Below, one piece after another: positions 1 through 8,474 of a stretch of 64,000 nt of DNA. Each line of letters begins with the position of its first letter. Position 1 is the first letter of the stretch. The notes beneath the pieces were generated by a model. It saw only the letters and a program-made list of their open reading frames with translations, searched no databases and was not told the DNA's origin. The position numbers and the translations under genes were made by a program. Source of the DNA: an uncultured Flavobacteriaceae bacterium (GTDB lineage Bacteria > Bacteroidota > Bacteroidia > Flavobacteriales > Flavobacteriaceae); contig CANMFO010000002.1 in assembly GCA_947497245.1 (NCBI GenBank), positions 1,178,001-1,242,000 on the forward strand. The letters run 5' to 3'.

Positions 1-1
1 G

Positions 2-661
2 CACTGTGTCGGCATGTGCGGCCCGATTGCCTTCATGCTTCCCGTGGATAGAACCAACCAGCTCACGAAATTCTCCCAGATTTTCGTGTACCATTTTGGT
101 AGATTATTGGCATACGCCACCATTGGATTGGTTTTTGGTACCCTGGGGAAAGGGCTTTATGTTTTTGGAATGCAACAAAAATTGTCGATCATCATTGGAA
201 CGGCAATGATCGTCATCGCCCTTGTTCCATACAGGACTTTCAACAAATACAATCTTTCCAAACCCGTTTATAAAATCATAGCCGCGCTGAAAAACCGCTT
301 GGGCAAGGAGTTGAAAAAGAAAACTCCGGACACCTTTCTGACCATAGGCTTCCTAAACGGCTTTCTGCCCTGTGGTCTGGTCTACATTGCCCTGTTTGCG
401 GCCATTGCAATGGGCGACGCACTAGAAGGGGCATTGTATATGATGTTGTTTGGGGCAGGTACGGTTCCGCTGATGACCACGGCCATTTATTTCAGCGGAT
501 TTTTGAAAGGGGTCGCCAAGCGGAAGATACAACAATTCATCCCGGTCTTTGTGGTGATTATGGGGATGCTCTTTATATTGCGCGGTCTGGGATTGGGCAT
601 TCCCTATGTATCTCCGAAACCCGTCGTTGAAATAGTTGCCACAGAAATGGAATGCCATTAG
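2..661 (+). CDS. TauE/SafE-like integral membrane protein, 5' end cut by window edge
   Basis: The reading frame is open from the first in-window codon, and the residues before the first Met (H-C-V-G-M-C-G-P) match the HCxGMCGP motif near the N-terminus of the UreH-like/TauE-SafE family. The true start therefore lies upstream. About six hydrophobic segments are visible, and a second internal repeat carries GFLNGFLPCGLVY, typical of the duplicated family fold. In Bacteroidota such proteins often follow cbb3 oxidase (cco) genes and are thought to act in copper handling or oxidase assembly. That neighbourhood would fit the microaerobic genes downstream, but it lies outside the window. The substrate is unknown. 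Confidence 0.8.
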   Translation, partial: HCVGMCGPIAFMLPVDRTNQLTKFSQIFVYHFGRLLAYATIGLVFGTLGKGLYVFGMQQKLSIIIGTAMIVIALVPYRTFNKYNLSKPVYKIIAALKNRLGKELKKKTPDTFLTIGFLNGFLPCGLVYIALFAAIAMGDALEGALYMMLFGAGTVPLMTTAIYFSGFLKGVAKRKIQQFIPVFVVIMGMLFILRGLGLGIPYVSPKPVVEIVATEMECH

Positions 662-816
662 TCGCGCCATTTTAAAATCGGGATGTTCCCACGAGTAAGC
701 GGAATACAATAACGATGCGCCGAAGTATTTCTTTTGATCTTTGCACTCCCAATGCAAGGGCAATGCAAATTGTTTCGGCCAAAAAACAGCTTTCAAGCGG
801 CTCAAGAACTATAAAC

Positions 817-1218
817 ATGGATATGGACAAGCACGACATTACCACACGCGGGGATACCGAACTTTTGGTGCGGACCTTTTATGCCAAAGTACGGAAGGAT
901 GGGGTATTGGGGCCGATTTTCAACGGTATCATTTCGGATTGGGACAGTCATTTGGAACTACTTACGGATTTCTGGGAGGGGCAACTGTTCCTCAAGCGGA
1001 AATATCAGGGAAATCCGGTGACCGCCCATCTCGAAGTGGACGACCAAACGGACCATACCATCACTCCGGAACATTTTGGGCTGTGGCTCAATATCTGGTT
1101 CGAAACCCTCGACGAACTTTTTGAAGGGGAAACGGTCTGGGTCGCCAAAAACCGGGCCCAGAAAATGAGTACCATGTTATTTATGCAAATGTACGAGCAC
1201 AGAAATCGAAAAAACTAA
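817..1218 (+). CDS. Group III truncated haemoglobin
   Basis: This small globin of 133 residues is the usual size for group III truncated haemoglobins. The family binds haem and is linked to NO or O2 handling in the cytoplasm. Visible marks are a Phe/Tyr-rich B helix (residues 18-27), H71 as the likely proximal haem ligand, and the group III signature HFGLWLNIWF near residues 86-95. I chose the ATG at 817 because the in-frame extension to 715 adds 34 poorly conserved residues. It sits just upstream of the tryptophan-dioxygenase-like gene (9-bp gap), suggesting co-transcription. No FNR-like box with correct spacing was seen upstream. Confidence 0.88.
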   Translation: MDMDKHDITTRGDTELLVRTFYAKVRKDGVLGPIFNGIISDWDSHLELLTDFWEGQLFLKRKYQGNPVTAHLEVDDQTDHTITPEHFGLWLNIWFETLDELFEGETVWVAKNRAQKMSTMLFMQMYEHRNRKN

Positions 1219-1227
1219 GCAACTATT

Positions 1228-2127
1228 TTGGACACCAACAAAAAAATCAAGCAAAAATACGAGCGTCTGGGAGAAAACCCCGAAACCTATCTCCAGGGAC
1301 TTCTTCATGCCAAGCCCATTACCTATTGGGATTATGTGGAAGTGGACACGCTGTTGTCACTACAAAGACCCCGCACCGATTTTAAGGACGAGAGTATTTT
1401 TATCATGTACCACCAGGTGACCGAGCTTTTCTTGAAAATGATGCACCACGAGATTGAACAGATAGTGGAGATGGAAGTGGTCACCGAAGATTTTTTGATG
1501 ACGAAAATCAATCGGTTAAATCGCTATACAGGCATGCTCATTACCTCTTTTGACATTATGAAGGAGGGCATGGATTTCGAGGACTACAATACTTTCAGGA
1601 CCACCTTGACCCCGGCCAGTGGATTTCAAAGTGCCCAATTTAGATATATAGAACTGTACTGCACCCGTTTGAAAAACCTGGTGGGCAATAACGGCAATAA
1701 AGAGCTTTCCGGCCAACCGGCCCCGGAGGCCTACTTCGAGGACATCTACTGGAAGGATGCAGGTGTAAATCGTAAAACAGGGAAAAAAACATTGACAATG
1801 CAACAGTTCGAGGAAAAATATTTGGACGATCTTATCGCCCTCGCCAAAAAAATCGAGGGAAACACCATAGAGGATAAGGTGCTTTGCATGCCGGATCTCT
1901 CTGATGGGCTAAAGGAAAAGCTAAGGGAATTCGACCGTTTGTACAATGTGGAGTGGCCCTTGGTACATTTGAGAACAGCAGAACATTATCTGGAACGGAA
2001 GGGAAAGCGGAAGGCGGCGACGGGAGGTTCGAAATGGAAGAAGTACCTCCATCCAAAGCACCAGCGCCGTAAATTCTTTCCGAGCTTATGGACGGATAGG
2101 GAAAAACAAAACTGGGGATCGGAATAA
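1228..2127 (+). CDS. Tryptophan 2,3-dioxygenase family protein
   Basis: The 299-residue product has the family marks: a YHQVTELFLKMMHHEIEQ helix near residue 60, GFQSAQFRYIE in the middle, and a C-terminal HLRTAEHYLERKG region followed by ATGGSKWKKYL. The last part corresponds to the haem-ligand and Gly-rich substrate loop (TGGSxGxxYL) of tryptophan 2,3-dioxygenases. The family opens the indole ring of L-tryptophan to N-formylkynurenine using haem and O2. Translation must start at the TTG at 1228, since no in-frame ATG exists before residue 60. No other kynurenine-pathway genes are nearby, so the substrate is uncertain. It probably forms an operon with the haemoglobin gene. Confidence 0.8.
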   Translation: MDTNKKIKQKYERLGENPETYLQGLLHAKPITYWDYVEVDTLLSLQRPRTDFKDESIFIMYHQVTELFLKMMHHEIEQIVEMEVVTEDFLMTKINRLNRYTGMLITSFDIMKEGMDFEDYNTFRTTLTPASGFQSAQFRYIELYCTRLKNLVGNNGNKELSGQPAPEAYFEDIYWKDAGVNRKTGKKTLTMQQFEEKYLDDLIALAKKIEGNTIEDKVLCMPDLSDGLKEKLREFDRLYNVEWPLVHLRTAEHYLERKGKRKAATGGSKWKKYLHPKHQRRKFFPSLWTDREKQNWGSE

Positions 2128-2232
2128 GGCCGTGCAAACTCCACATAGCCCACCGATGGGATCAATGGCCCCCGAATGACCGTGTTCTCGGCCGACCTTC
2201 ACAAACCCGACTATGGGCCAACGATCTAAAAC

Positions 2233-2276
2233 CTGACAAAAATCATGTTTTATGAGGCGTGAATAATGAAAATTTG
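2233..2276 (+). promoter_or_regulatory. FNR-like box and -7 box upstream of the 2383 gene
   Basis: The palindrome CTGAC-AAAA-ATCAT (2233-2246) is followed after 22 bp by AAAATTTG (2269-2276), one mismatch from TAnnTTTG. The predicted start of transcription near 2281 gives a leader of about 100 nt to the gene at 2383. The same geometry recurs at thirteen other places in this window. Confidence 0.55.
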
Positions 2277-2382
2277 CAGCTTACCCATCGGGTTCCAAAC
2301 CAACTCGAAACGAAACGGTGGCCAAATACCATGATTTTTTTCAAAAAACCTTAGTGAACCTCTTATTAAAGCAAACCCCTCT

Positions 2383-4179
2383 ATGGCATATGCACACTCA
2401 TTCCATATTCCCGTAATGGGCATTGGATTTACAGTTGACACTCCTTTGAAAGTCTCCCAATTCGGAATGGACTCCGTAATTTCCTTGGTCGACGATATCC
2501 TGTTGGAAAAACTTCGAAAGATGTACTGTGAAAAATTCGAAATCCCTTATACCGAAATCACGGAAAAAATGAGCGACTTTAGGGCCAGGAGGGTCACTTC
2601 CTATCTGGACCTGATGCAAGAACTGTCCAAAAGGAAGTTCGAAGATTTTAAGAACAGCACGGCAGATACGGTCAAGGGCATCAAGGAATATTTTAGCATG
2701 CTACCGGACACCTCAAGTTTCAAGCAGGAGTTTAAGAAGCTGACCCGGGACTATTTTGATCTGGACGATGTGGGAAACTGGGTCAGGGAACATATGAACA
2801 TGGGGAGCATCGATGTGAACATTATGACCAAAGTTGATAAGGACAATTATCTCAAAAAGGAAAAATTGTCCACCGAATACAACGATGCCCATGCCGCTTT
2901 GAGAGGATTCGCCAACAGCAACCTAAGTTCGTCCATGATTCTCTCGGCGGGCATGAACCCTAGACTGTACAGTTATCTGGAGCAGTTCGAAGACTTTTAT
3001 CCGGACGAGGACGGTCGTATCAAGAAAAAAATAGTACTGAAGGTCAGCGATTACCGTTCTGCGTTGATACAGGGCAAGTTTTTGGCCAAAAAAGGACTCT
3101 GGGTATCTGAATACCGCATTGAATCCGGGCTAAACTGTGGCGGCCACGCCTTTGCGACCGACGGCTATTTAATGGGGCCCATATTGCAACAGTTCAAAGA
3201 AAACAAGGACGAGCTGAAAAATTCGATCCACGAACTCCTTGTGGCCGCCCTGGCCCAAAAGAAACGTTACGTACCCAAAAGCGCATTGCCATTGCGGATT
3301 ACGGCGCAGGGAGGCGTCGGTACCTCTGAGGAACATCAATTTATAATGGAACACTACGAAGTGGATTCGGTGGGGTGGGGGACCCCTTTCCTTCTGGTAC
3401 CCGAAGCGACGACTGTGGATAGGGAGACTCTGGACAAGCTGATAAAGGCGAAAGAAAAAGATCTTTATTTGAGCAATATTTCACCTTTGGGCATTCCCTT
3501 CCATAGTTTAAGGGGAAATACCAAGGATATTGAAAAATCCAGACTTATCGCCAAGGGCAGGCCCGGCAGTTCTTGCCCTAAGAAATTCGTTGCGCTGAAC
3601 AAAGATTTTTCGGAAAAGGGGCTCTGTATAGCATCAAGACAGTACCAGCACTTAAAAATCAAGGAACTGGATGCCATGGACCTGTCCGAGTCCGAATATA
3701 AAACCCAATATAATAAATTGACCGAAAAATCGTGTACCTGTGTAGGTTTGGGAACTTCCGCACTTTTGGTGTACGGTCTGGACACAAAAGTGGAAGGCAA
3801 GGGTGTCTCCATTTGCCCTGGACCCAATATGGCGTACTACTCAAAACTGGTGTCCCTTAGGGAAATGACGGACCATATCTACGGACGGGCCAATGTTATC
3901 TCGCGCACAGACCGACCCAATATGTTCATCAAAGAGTTGACCATCTACCTCGATTACCTCCAAGATCAGATCGATGGGGCCGATGCCCCAATTCCGGAAA
4001 AGCAGAAGAAATACTTCATGGGGTTTATTGCCAATCTGGAAGACGGTATAGCATATTACCAAAAGCTTTTTGCTAGTTCCCAAGGGCGATTTAAGACCCT
4101 GGGGCCTGAGATTCTTGGCAATTTGGACATTGGAAAGGAAGTTTTGGAAGGTATGGCCCTAAGGGTCAAAGGGTCCTGA
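2383..4179 (+). CDS. Large protein with nitronate-monooxygenase-like TIM-barrel motifs, function unknown
   Basis: I do not recognise a characterised homologue. Several motifs point to an FMN-binding TIM barrel of the nitronate monooxygenase/PfaD type: an N-terminal IPVMGIGFTVDTPLKVSQFG strand-loop, GLNCGGHAF near residue 250 (compare the AGGH motif of that family), and AQGGVGT followed by VDSVGWGTPFLL near residues 308-336, a typical phosphate-binding end of the barrel. The protein is 598 residues, far longer than the usual 320-360. It has a helical insertion at about 40-180 and a C-terminal extension with Cys residues (CxC near residue 450, plus SICPGP) that could bind a metal. It sits alone behind its own FNR-like box. 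Confidence 0.6.
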   Translation: MAYAHSFHIPVMGIGFTVDTPLKVSQFGMDSVISLVDDILLEKLRKMYCEKFEIPYTEITEKMSDFRARRVTSYLDLMQELSKRKFEDFKNSTADTVKGIKEYFSMLPDTSSFKQEFKKLTRDYFDLDDVGNWVREHMNMGSIDVNIMTKVDKDNYLKKEKLSTEYNDAHAALRGFANSNLSSSMILSAGMNPRLYSYLEQFEDFYPDEDGRIKKKIVLKVSDYRSALIQGKFLAKKGLWVSEYRIESGLNCGGHAFATDGYLMGPILQQFKENKDELKNSIHELLVAALAQKKRYVPKSALPLRITAQGGVGTSEEHQFIMEHYEVDSVGWGTPFLLVPEATTVDRETLDKLIKAKEKDLYLSNISPLGIPFHSLRGNTKDIEKSRLIAKGRPGSSCPKKFVALNKDFSEKGLCIASRQYQHLKIKELDAMDLSESEYKTQYNKLTEKSCTCVGLGTSALLVYGLDTKVEGKGVSICPGPNMAYYSKLVSLREMTDHIYGRANVISRTDRPNMFIKELTIYLDYLQDQIDGADAPIPEKQKKYFMGFIANLEDGIAYYQKLFASSQGRFKTLGPEILGNLDIGKEVLEGMALRVKGS

Positions 4180-4248
4180 ACATCATTTTTGGGCTTTCCA
4201 TTCCGCTGATAATTACGTTTTGACGTTCCTTTAGGGAAATGATCTGGG

Positions 4249-5031
4249 TCAAAAATCCTTTCGTTTTGCCTTGGCCGAAAGCCTCCAGACCGGAAGTACG
4301 GTCCATAGCAGCAGTACGGATACCGAAACGACCAAACCGGTATGTGTTCCAAAGAAACGCTTGAAAATGGCCCCGGTATATCCCAAAAGGGCCGAAATAT
4401 CCAGTTTTAGCAAAATCAGGGTACGCGATAGGTCGATGGGGTTGAACATAGTGGCGGTTAAGGAAAAGGTGTCCAGTGGATATTCTTCGAATACAATGAG
4501 TGACATTAGAAAAAGGCCGTCATAAATTACCGCCATGAACAGCCACAACAGCACCGCATAGCCGAACCCTTTGATCTTGTTTTCGTTGGAAAGTGCTATG
4601 TTGAATGCCAGTGCGGTAAAGATCAGGGTCAAAAAGGCTCCGGTTACCAATAGGAGCGAAAAATTCCAGATGGCATCGCTTTTGAACAAGCCGTACAGCA
4701 TAAACGGAATGCCCAGGCCCAGCACCAAGCTTAAGGTCAGAGATCCGGCAACCCCGAAATACTGTCCAAGAAAAATAGAAGATCTTTTTAGGGGCTGGGC
4801 CAGCAATAGCTCGGTGAACTCCTTGGAGTTGTAGAAGTACATCACACCAAAGATGGTACCGATAAGGGGCACCAGAACAATGATAACGTTCATTAGCGTA
4901 ATGATCGCTTTTGAAAGGTCGTTGTTCAAGAACAACAGAACAAAACCCAGGGCCAGGTAGAACAGGAAGTAAACATAGCTCCATCGGCTACGGATCAGAT
5001 CGTAGAAACTGTATTTTAAGATTTTAAGCAT
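4249..5031 (-). CDS. nosY: NosY-like ABC transporter permease
   Basis: This 260-residue protein has six hydrophobic segments and the conserved N-terminal MLKILKYSFYDLIRSRWSYV amphipathic start typical of NosY/ABC-2 type permeases. It is the last gene of the nos operon and overlaps nosF by 8 bp. With NosF and NosD it forms the membrane complex needed to build the copper-sulfur CuZ site of N2O reductase, probably by moving a sulfur species or working on the periplasmic side. The loop FYNSKEFTELLLAQPLKR is characteristic of the family. Confidence 0.88.
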   Translation of the reverse strand: MLKILKYSFYDLIRSRWSYVYFLFYLALGFVLLFLNNDLSKAIITLMNVIIVLVPLIGTIFGVMYFYNSKEFTELLLAQPLKRSSIFLGQYFGVAGSLTLSLVLGLGIPFMLYGLFKSDAIWNFSLLLVTGAFLTLIFTALAFNIALSNENKIKGFGYAVLLWLFMAVIYDGLFLMSLIVFEEYPLDTFSLTATMFNPIDLSRTLILLKLDISALLGYTGAIFKRFFGTHTGLVVSVSVLLLWTVLPVWRLSAKAKRKDF

Positions 5032-5734
5032 TTGCAGTTGGGGTGGTTAGGGCCGCTATGGCATGTTCAAAATCAATTTGTCCGGTCTTGTTTTTCAATT
5101 GCTCGATACTTCCCCTGAAATAGACCTTTCCTTCCAGCAGATATACGATTTCATCCGCAACCTCCTCTACAAATTGCAAAATGTGCGAGGTGATCAAAAT
5201 GGTTTTGCCCTTTTCCTTTTCCCTTTGTATCAATCCTTTCAGGCGAATGAGCGCCGCGGGATCGAGCCCGGTGGTGGGCTCGTCCAAGATGATCAGTGGA
5301 CTATCGAACATGAATGTCAGTACCACATTTACCTTTTGTCGGGTACCTCCCGACAGGGTTCGTAACTTTTTATCGAGAAAGGGCTCCAAAGCAAACAGCT
5401 GTACCAAATTGTCCTCATCGCTGGGCTTTTGTCTGAGGTCTTTGATCATTCGAATCAGCTCCCTGACCTTAAGATTGCCCGGAAAGCTGGCAATTTGGGG
5501 CAAGTAATCGATGTTTTGTCGATACCGCCAATCGTTCCTCACATTTTTGCCCGACACCAGGACGTTGCCCGCATGGGGCACCACCATGCCCAGAATGCTT
5601 TTGATGAGTGTGGTCTTGCCCGATCCATTGGGACCAAGAACGGCGTAGATGCCCCCGTCCCCAATGCTAAGGTCCACTCCCGAAAGCACCTGGTTCCTAC
5701 CAAATTTTTTATGCAATTTCTCTAGCTGAATCAT
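5024..5734 (-). CDS. nosF: NosF-like ABC transporter ATP-binding protein
   Basis: The 236-residue protein carries a Walker A GPNGSGKT (residues 34-41), an ABC signature LSGGTRQK and a Walker B LIILDEPTTGLDP. These are all the marks of an active ABC ATPase. Start and stop overlap the neighbours nosD (4 bp) and nosY (8 bp), so translation is coupled. Position between nosD and nosY identifies it as NosF, which energises copper-site maturation of N2O reductase. No odd features. Confidence 0.92.
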   Translation of the reverse strand: MIQLEKLHKKFGRNQVLSGVDLSIGDGGIYAVLGPNGSGKTTLIKSILGMVVPHAGNVLVSGKNVRNDWRYRQNIDYLPQIASFPGNLKVRELIRMIKDLRQKPSDEDNLVQLFALEPFLDKKLRTLSGGTRQKVNVVLTFMFDSPLIILDEPTTGLDPAALIRLKGLIQREKEKGKTILITSHILQFVEEVADEIVYLLEGKVYFRGSIEQLKNKTGQIDFEHAIAALTTPTANA

Positions 5735-6972
5735 TCGATCTTTTTCATGAGTGGGTTCGCATCCAACAGCTTGTCGGGCGTAAAGACTGGGGAGACCTTC
5801 TCCGAAAAATCAATGATATCCATGAACAAGCTACGCAAAAGTACTATCGTTTCGGGCGTTCGATTCACGATGTAGGAGAAAAGTTTTACCGGTCGGTACG
5901 GGACATCACCAACCCCATTTCTGTCCAGGTCGTACCCCGTATAACCGCTCCAATAATTGTTTTCGAATACATTGTCGTTGAGCTTACTGTTATATGAGAT
6001 GTCAAAGGAATTGTACAAAAAATTATTGTTGCTGAAAGTATTGGTGTAACAGGCACCCTTGACCTTTACGGCCCAACCGTTGTTGATAAAATCATTGTGT
6101 GTATAATCGATCCTGTTCGAACCTTCTATATTGATGCCCACGGTATTTTCCTCAAAAGTGTTGTTCCGTATTTCAGCATCGTTGATTTCCTTTAAGAGCA
6201 TTCCAAAGGAGGCCGCCCCCCAATTTTTTTTGAAGCTGTTATTGTTCATTTTTATCTTTTTGGAAAACATGACGGCGACCCCGGCCCCGTTGTTTTCAAA
6301 GGTATTGTTCGTATACACATCGTTGTTGGAGAACATGAAGTGGAGCCCGTACCTCAGATTATCCGAACTAAAATTATCCTTTATGGTAATATGGTCGGAA
6401 AACTCTAGGTATATTCCGTCTCGGACATGTTGCACAATGTTCTGCTCCACTACGATGTTTTGGGAATACCAGAGCTGAATGCCATTTCCTGAGTTGTATT
6501 CATCGACCGCGTCGCCAATGATCTTATTGTGGTATACACGGCCATTCCTGGATTTTTCGAGATAAATACCAAAAAAAAGTTTTTCGAGCACTAGGTTCTG
6601 GATCAGAAAATGGGCACTCTTCACTACGCGGATGGCCGCGTAGTCGGAAGTGTAGCTCGTGCCCACATTGATGATAAAGAGCCCATCGACGGTTACATGA
6701 TCGGAGGTAATGGTGATGATCTCCCCCTGGTCGCCCCCATCGATTACGGGATAGTCCTCCCCTAAAAGGGTCAATGGCTTGTCTATGACAATATTGAACT
6801 CGCGATAAGTTCCTTTTTTGATCAATAGAGTATCAAAATCCGAAGCGATGGCTATCCCTTCCTTAATGGAGCTTATTTGGCAGGATTCGCAGATCCGAAG
6901 GGTTTCTCCACGGGCAAAATTTCCCAACAACAGGATAGCGATGATGAGGTTTTGCCTGAGGATCCCCATCAC
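5731..6972 (-). CDS. nosD: NosD, periplasmic right-handed beta-helix protein for N2O reductase maturation
   Basis: The 413-residue product starts with a signal peptide (MMGILRQNLIIAILLLGNFARG) and continues as repeated short strands rich in Asn (NNT, ENN, NNF patterns every 22-24 residues), the hallmark of CASH-domain parallel beta-helices. NosD is required for assembly of the CuZ cluster of NosZ and works with NosF and NosY. It overlaps both neighbours by 4 bp. Length and position match NosD of clade II nos clusters. Confidence 0.92.
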   Translation of the reverse strand: MMGILRQNLIIAILLLGNFARGETLRICESCQISSIKEGIAIASDFDTLLIKKGTYREFNIVIDKPLTLLGEDYPVIDGGDQGEIITITSDHVTVDGLFIINVGTSYTSDYAAIRVVKSAHFLIQNLVLEKLFFGIYLEKSRNGRVYHNKIIGDAVDEYNSGNGIQLWYSQNIVVEQNIVQHVRDGIYLEFSDHITIKDNFSSDNLRYGLHFMFSNNDVYTNNTFENNGAGVAVMFSKKIKMNNNSFKKNWGAASFGMLLKEINDAEIRNNTFEENTVGINIEGSNRIDYTHNDFINNGWAVKVKGACYTNTFSNNNFLYNSFDISYNSKLNDNVFENNYWSGYTGYDLDRNGVGDVPYRPVKLFSYIVNRTPETIVLLRSLFMDIIDFSEKVSPVFTPDKLLDANPLMKKIE

Positions 6973-7262
6973 CGGATAATTAAAAATTTCGAATTTTCAT
7001 CCGCTTCCACCCAATGCCCAGTGGCTTTGGGAAAATTAAAATGTTGTTGGGTTTTTAGTGGGTAGGAGGTACCGTTGATATGGAAAACGATGGCTCCTTC
7101 CAGCATGATCAACTGTGCATCGGTGGGGGAGGTGTGCTCCGGAAACAGGGAACCTTTTTCCAAACTGATGAAAAGCACCTCGAAGGAACTGGTCTTGACC
7201 AATTTACCTACCTGCAGTTTGTCGTATGGTCGTTCACTGATCACATGGCTTATTTCGTACAT
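6969..7262 (-). CDS. Small cupin-domain protein inside the nos operon
   Basis: From the ATG at 7262 the product is 97 residues. Its cupin pattern includes SLEKGSLFPEHTSPTDAQLIMLEG in pieces, with an E-H pair and a following GxI strand, and an H near the end (ATGHWVEAD). I preferred this start because the upstream extension to 7442 overlaps nosL in another frame. Cupins bind a metal or a small ligand, and none is assigned here. It overlaps nosD by 4 bp and so is translated with the nos genes. A role in copper handling or sensing during NosZ maturation is only inference from position. Confidence 0.75.
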   Translation of the reverse strand: MYEISHVISERPYDKLQVGKLVKTSSFEVLFISLEKGSLFPEHTSPTDAQLIMLEGAIVFHINGTSYPLKTQQHFNFPKATGHWVEADENSKFLIIR

Positions 7263-7350
7263 TTTGCGATTGTTATGGTTAACATATTGTTCGGCAGACC
7301 GGTTGTGCCGCAGTATAAGGGGAAATACCCCTGTTGGCCAAAATCGACGT

Positions 7351-7797
7351 TTAGTCTTTAAAGCGATCCTGTAGCGCTTTCCAATCCAAAAGTGTTCCTT
7401 GGTTCCCCGCCTGGGCATGTTCCGCGTCCTCCCTATTTGCAAAAGCAGTTAGGAACTCGCCCATGGGACTGGGGATGCCCTTGCTGATCAAATAGGTGGC
7501 CGTGGTGGCATCGGTCAGCTCACCCGGTCGATTGTAGTCGTTTACCAAAAATAGGGCGATTTTTTGATCGTCCATATCTTTTACATGGTTCATCATGCAT
7601 TCTATGGCATCAAATGTATACGCTTTGCCCTTGGCGGTGACAAACTGGGAGGCATGCTGTCTATCGACAATGGTCATGCTACAAAAGTGACACCCATCGG
7701 AACCATAAGCAATTGGTTTTGGACGCACAGAACACGCCGTTGGGAAGAGCATCAAAAAAAGTATGCTGATCAGTTTTATGCCAGTTTTGGGTTCCAT
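7351..7797 (-). CDS. nosL: NosL, copper-binding outer lipoprotein
   Basis: The 148-residue product begins with a lipoprotein signal ending in ACS (lipobox Cys22). It then has the NosL copper site C36-HF-C39-S-M41. The rest matches the NosL fold (TFDAIECMMNHVK, then a strand with YLI and PMGEFLTAF). NosL delivers Cu(I) to apo-NosZ in the periplasm. An 88-bp gap separates it from the cupin gene downstream and a 6-bp gap separates it from the membrane protein upstream, all in the same direction. Confidence 0.92.
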   Translation of the reverse strand: MEPKTGIKLISILFLMLFPTACSVRPKPIAYGSDGCHFCSMTIVDRQHASQFVTAKGKAYTFDAIECMMNHVKDMDDQKIALFLVNDYNRPGELTDATTATYLISKGIPSPMGEFLTAFANREDAEHAQAGNQGTLLDWKALQDRFKD

Positions 7798-7803
7798 CTG
7801 GTT

Positions 7804-8397
7804 CTATTTAGCTTGCTTTTTTTCTCTTTTTCCGACAAGAAATGCCAAAAATCCCAAAGCCATTCCCAAGGCCAAACAATAAGCGCCGGTCTGGGGGTAC
7901 GAATGGGCCCTAAAATTTAAAATATCCTTGGATCCGAACAGCGGGGGCTGGAACCCCATGACAGACCCGTCCGGATTGGTAAACTTCATAATGGCCTTAG
8001 GGTCCAGATCATAGCCATAATCGTGTTCCCATAAGTAAAAATCATAAAGGCCGGCACTGCTCAAAAGCAGCATGAGGACGAACCAGCCCAAGAACCATTT
8101 GTAATTGCCCTTAAAGCCGATGAGCAGCCCGAGGACCGAAGTTATGATAATTCCCAAGGGAAATATTTTGAATTCGGGTATGGCATCCGGGATGTACTTC
8201 ATGCCCACATAGTGGTTCATGAGGTTGATATTCTTGATATCGTGCGGGTTGGCATCCGCAAAGTCATTAATATAGATGTACATTCCCAAAGGGGTGGGGT
8301 ATTGTGGTGCCTCCAAGGTAATCTTCCAAAGGGGGAACACAAAGAGGAGCAAAGGGAACAAAGCGCCCAACAGCATCAAAATCCTTGATTTTTTCAT
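7804..8397 (-). CDS. Conserved membrane protein of the nos operon, function unknown
   Basis: The product of 197 residues (ATG at 8397, chosen because it opens directly into the MKKSRILMLLGALFPLLL segment) has an N-terminal anchor, a long extracytoplasmic loop with several His, Asp and Tyr residues, and three more transmembrane segments. The loops hold HDIKNINLMNHYVGMKY and LWEHDYGYDLD, which could bind a metal or haem. Proteins of this sort lie between nosZ and nosL in Bacteroidota nos clusters. An electron-transfer or copper-delivery role is a guess from position. It lacks the CX3CP motifs of NosR/NosH. Confidence 0.7.
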   Translation of the reverse strand: MKKSRILMLLGALFPLLLFVFPLWKITLEAPQYPTPLGMYIYINDFADANPHDIKNINLMNHYVGMKYIPDAIPEFKIFPLGIIITSVLGLLIGFKGNYKWFLGWFVLMLLLSSAGLYDFYLWEHDYGYDLDPKAIMKFTNPDGSVMGFQPPLFGSKDILNFRAHSYPQTGAYCLALGMALGFLAFLVGKREKKQAK

Positions 8398-8474
8398 CTG
8401 ACAGTAGGTAATTGGAACGAAAGCGGGAAGGTTTTGCACACGACCCGCTTCCGTTCGTTAAAATAATCCTCGAT

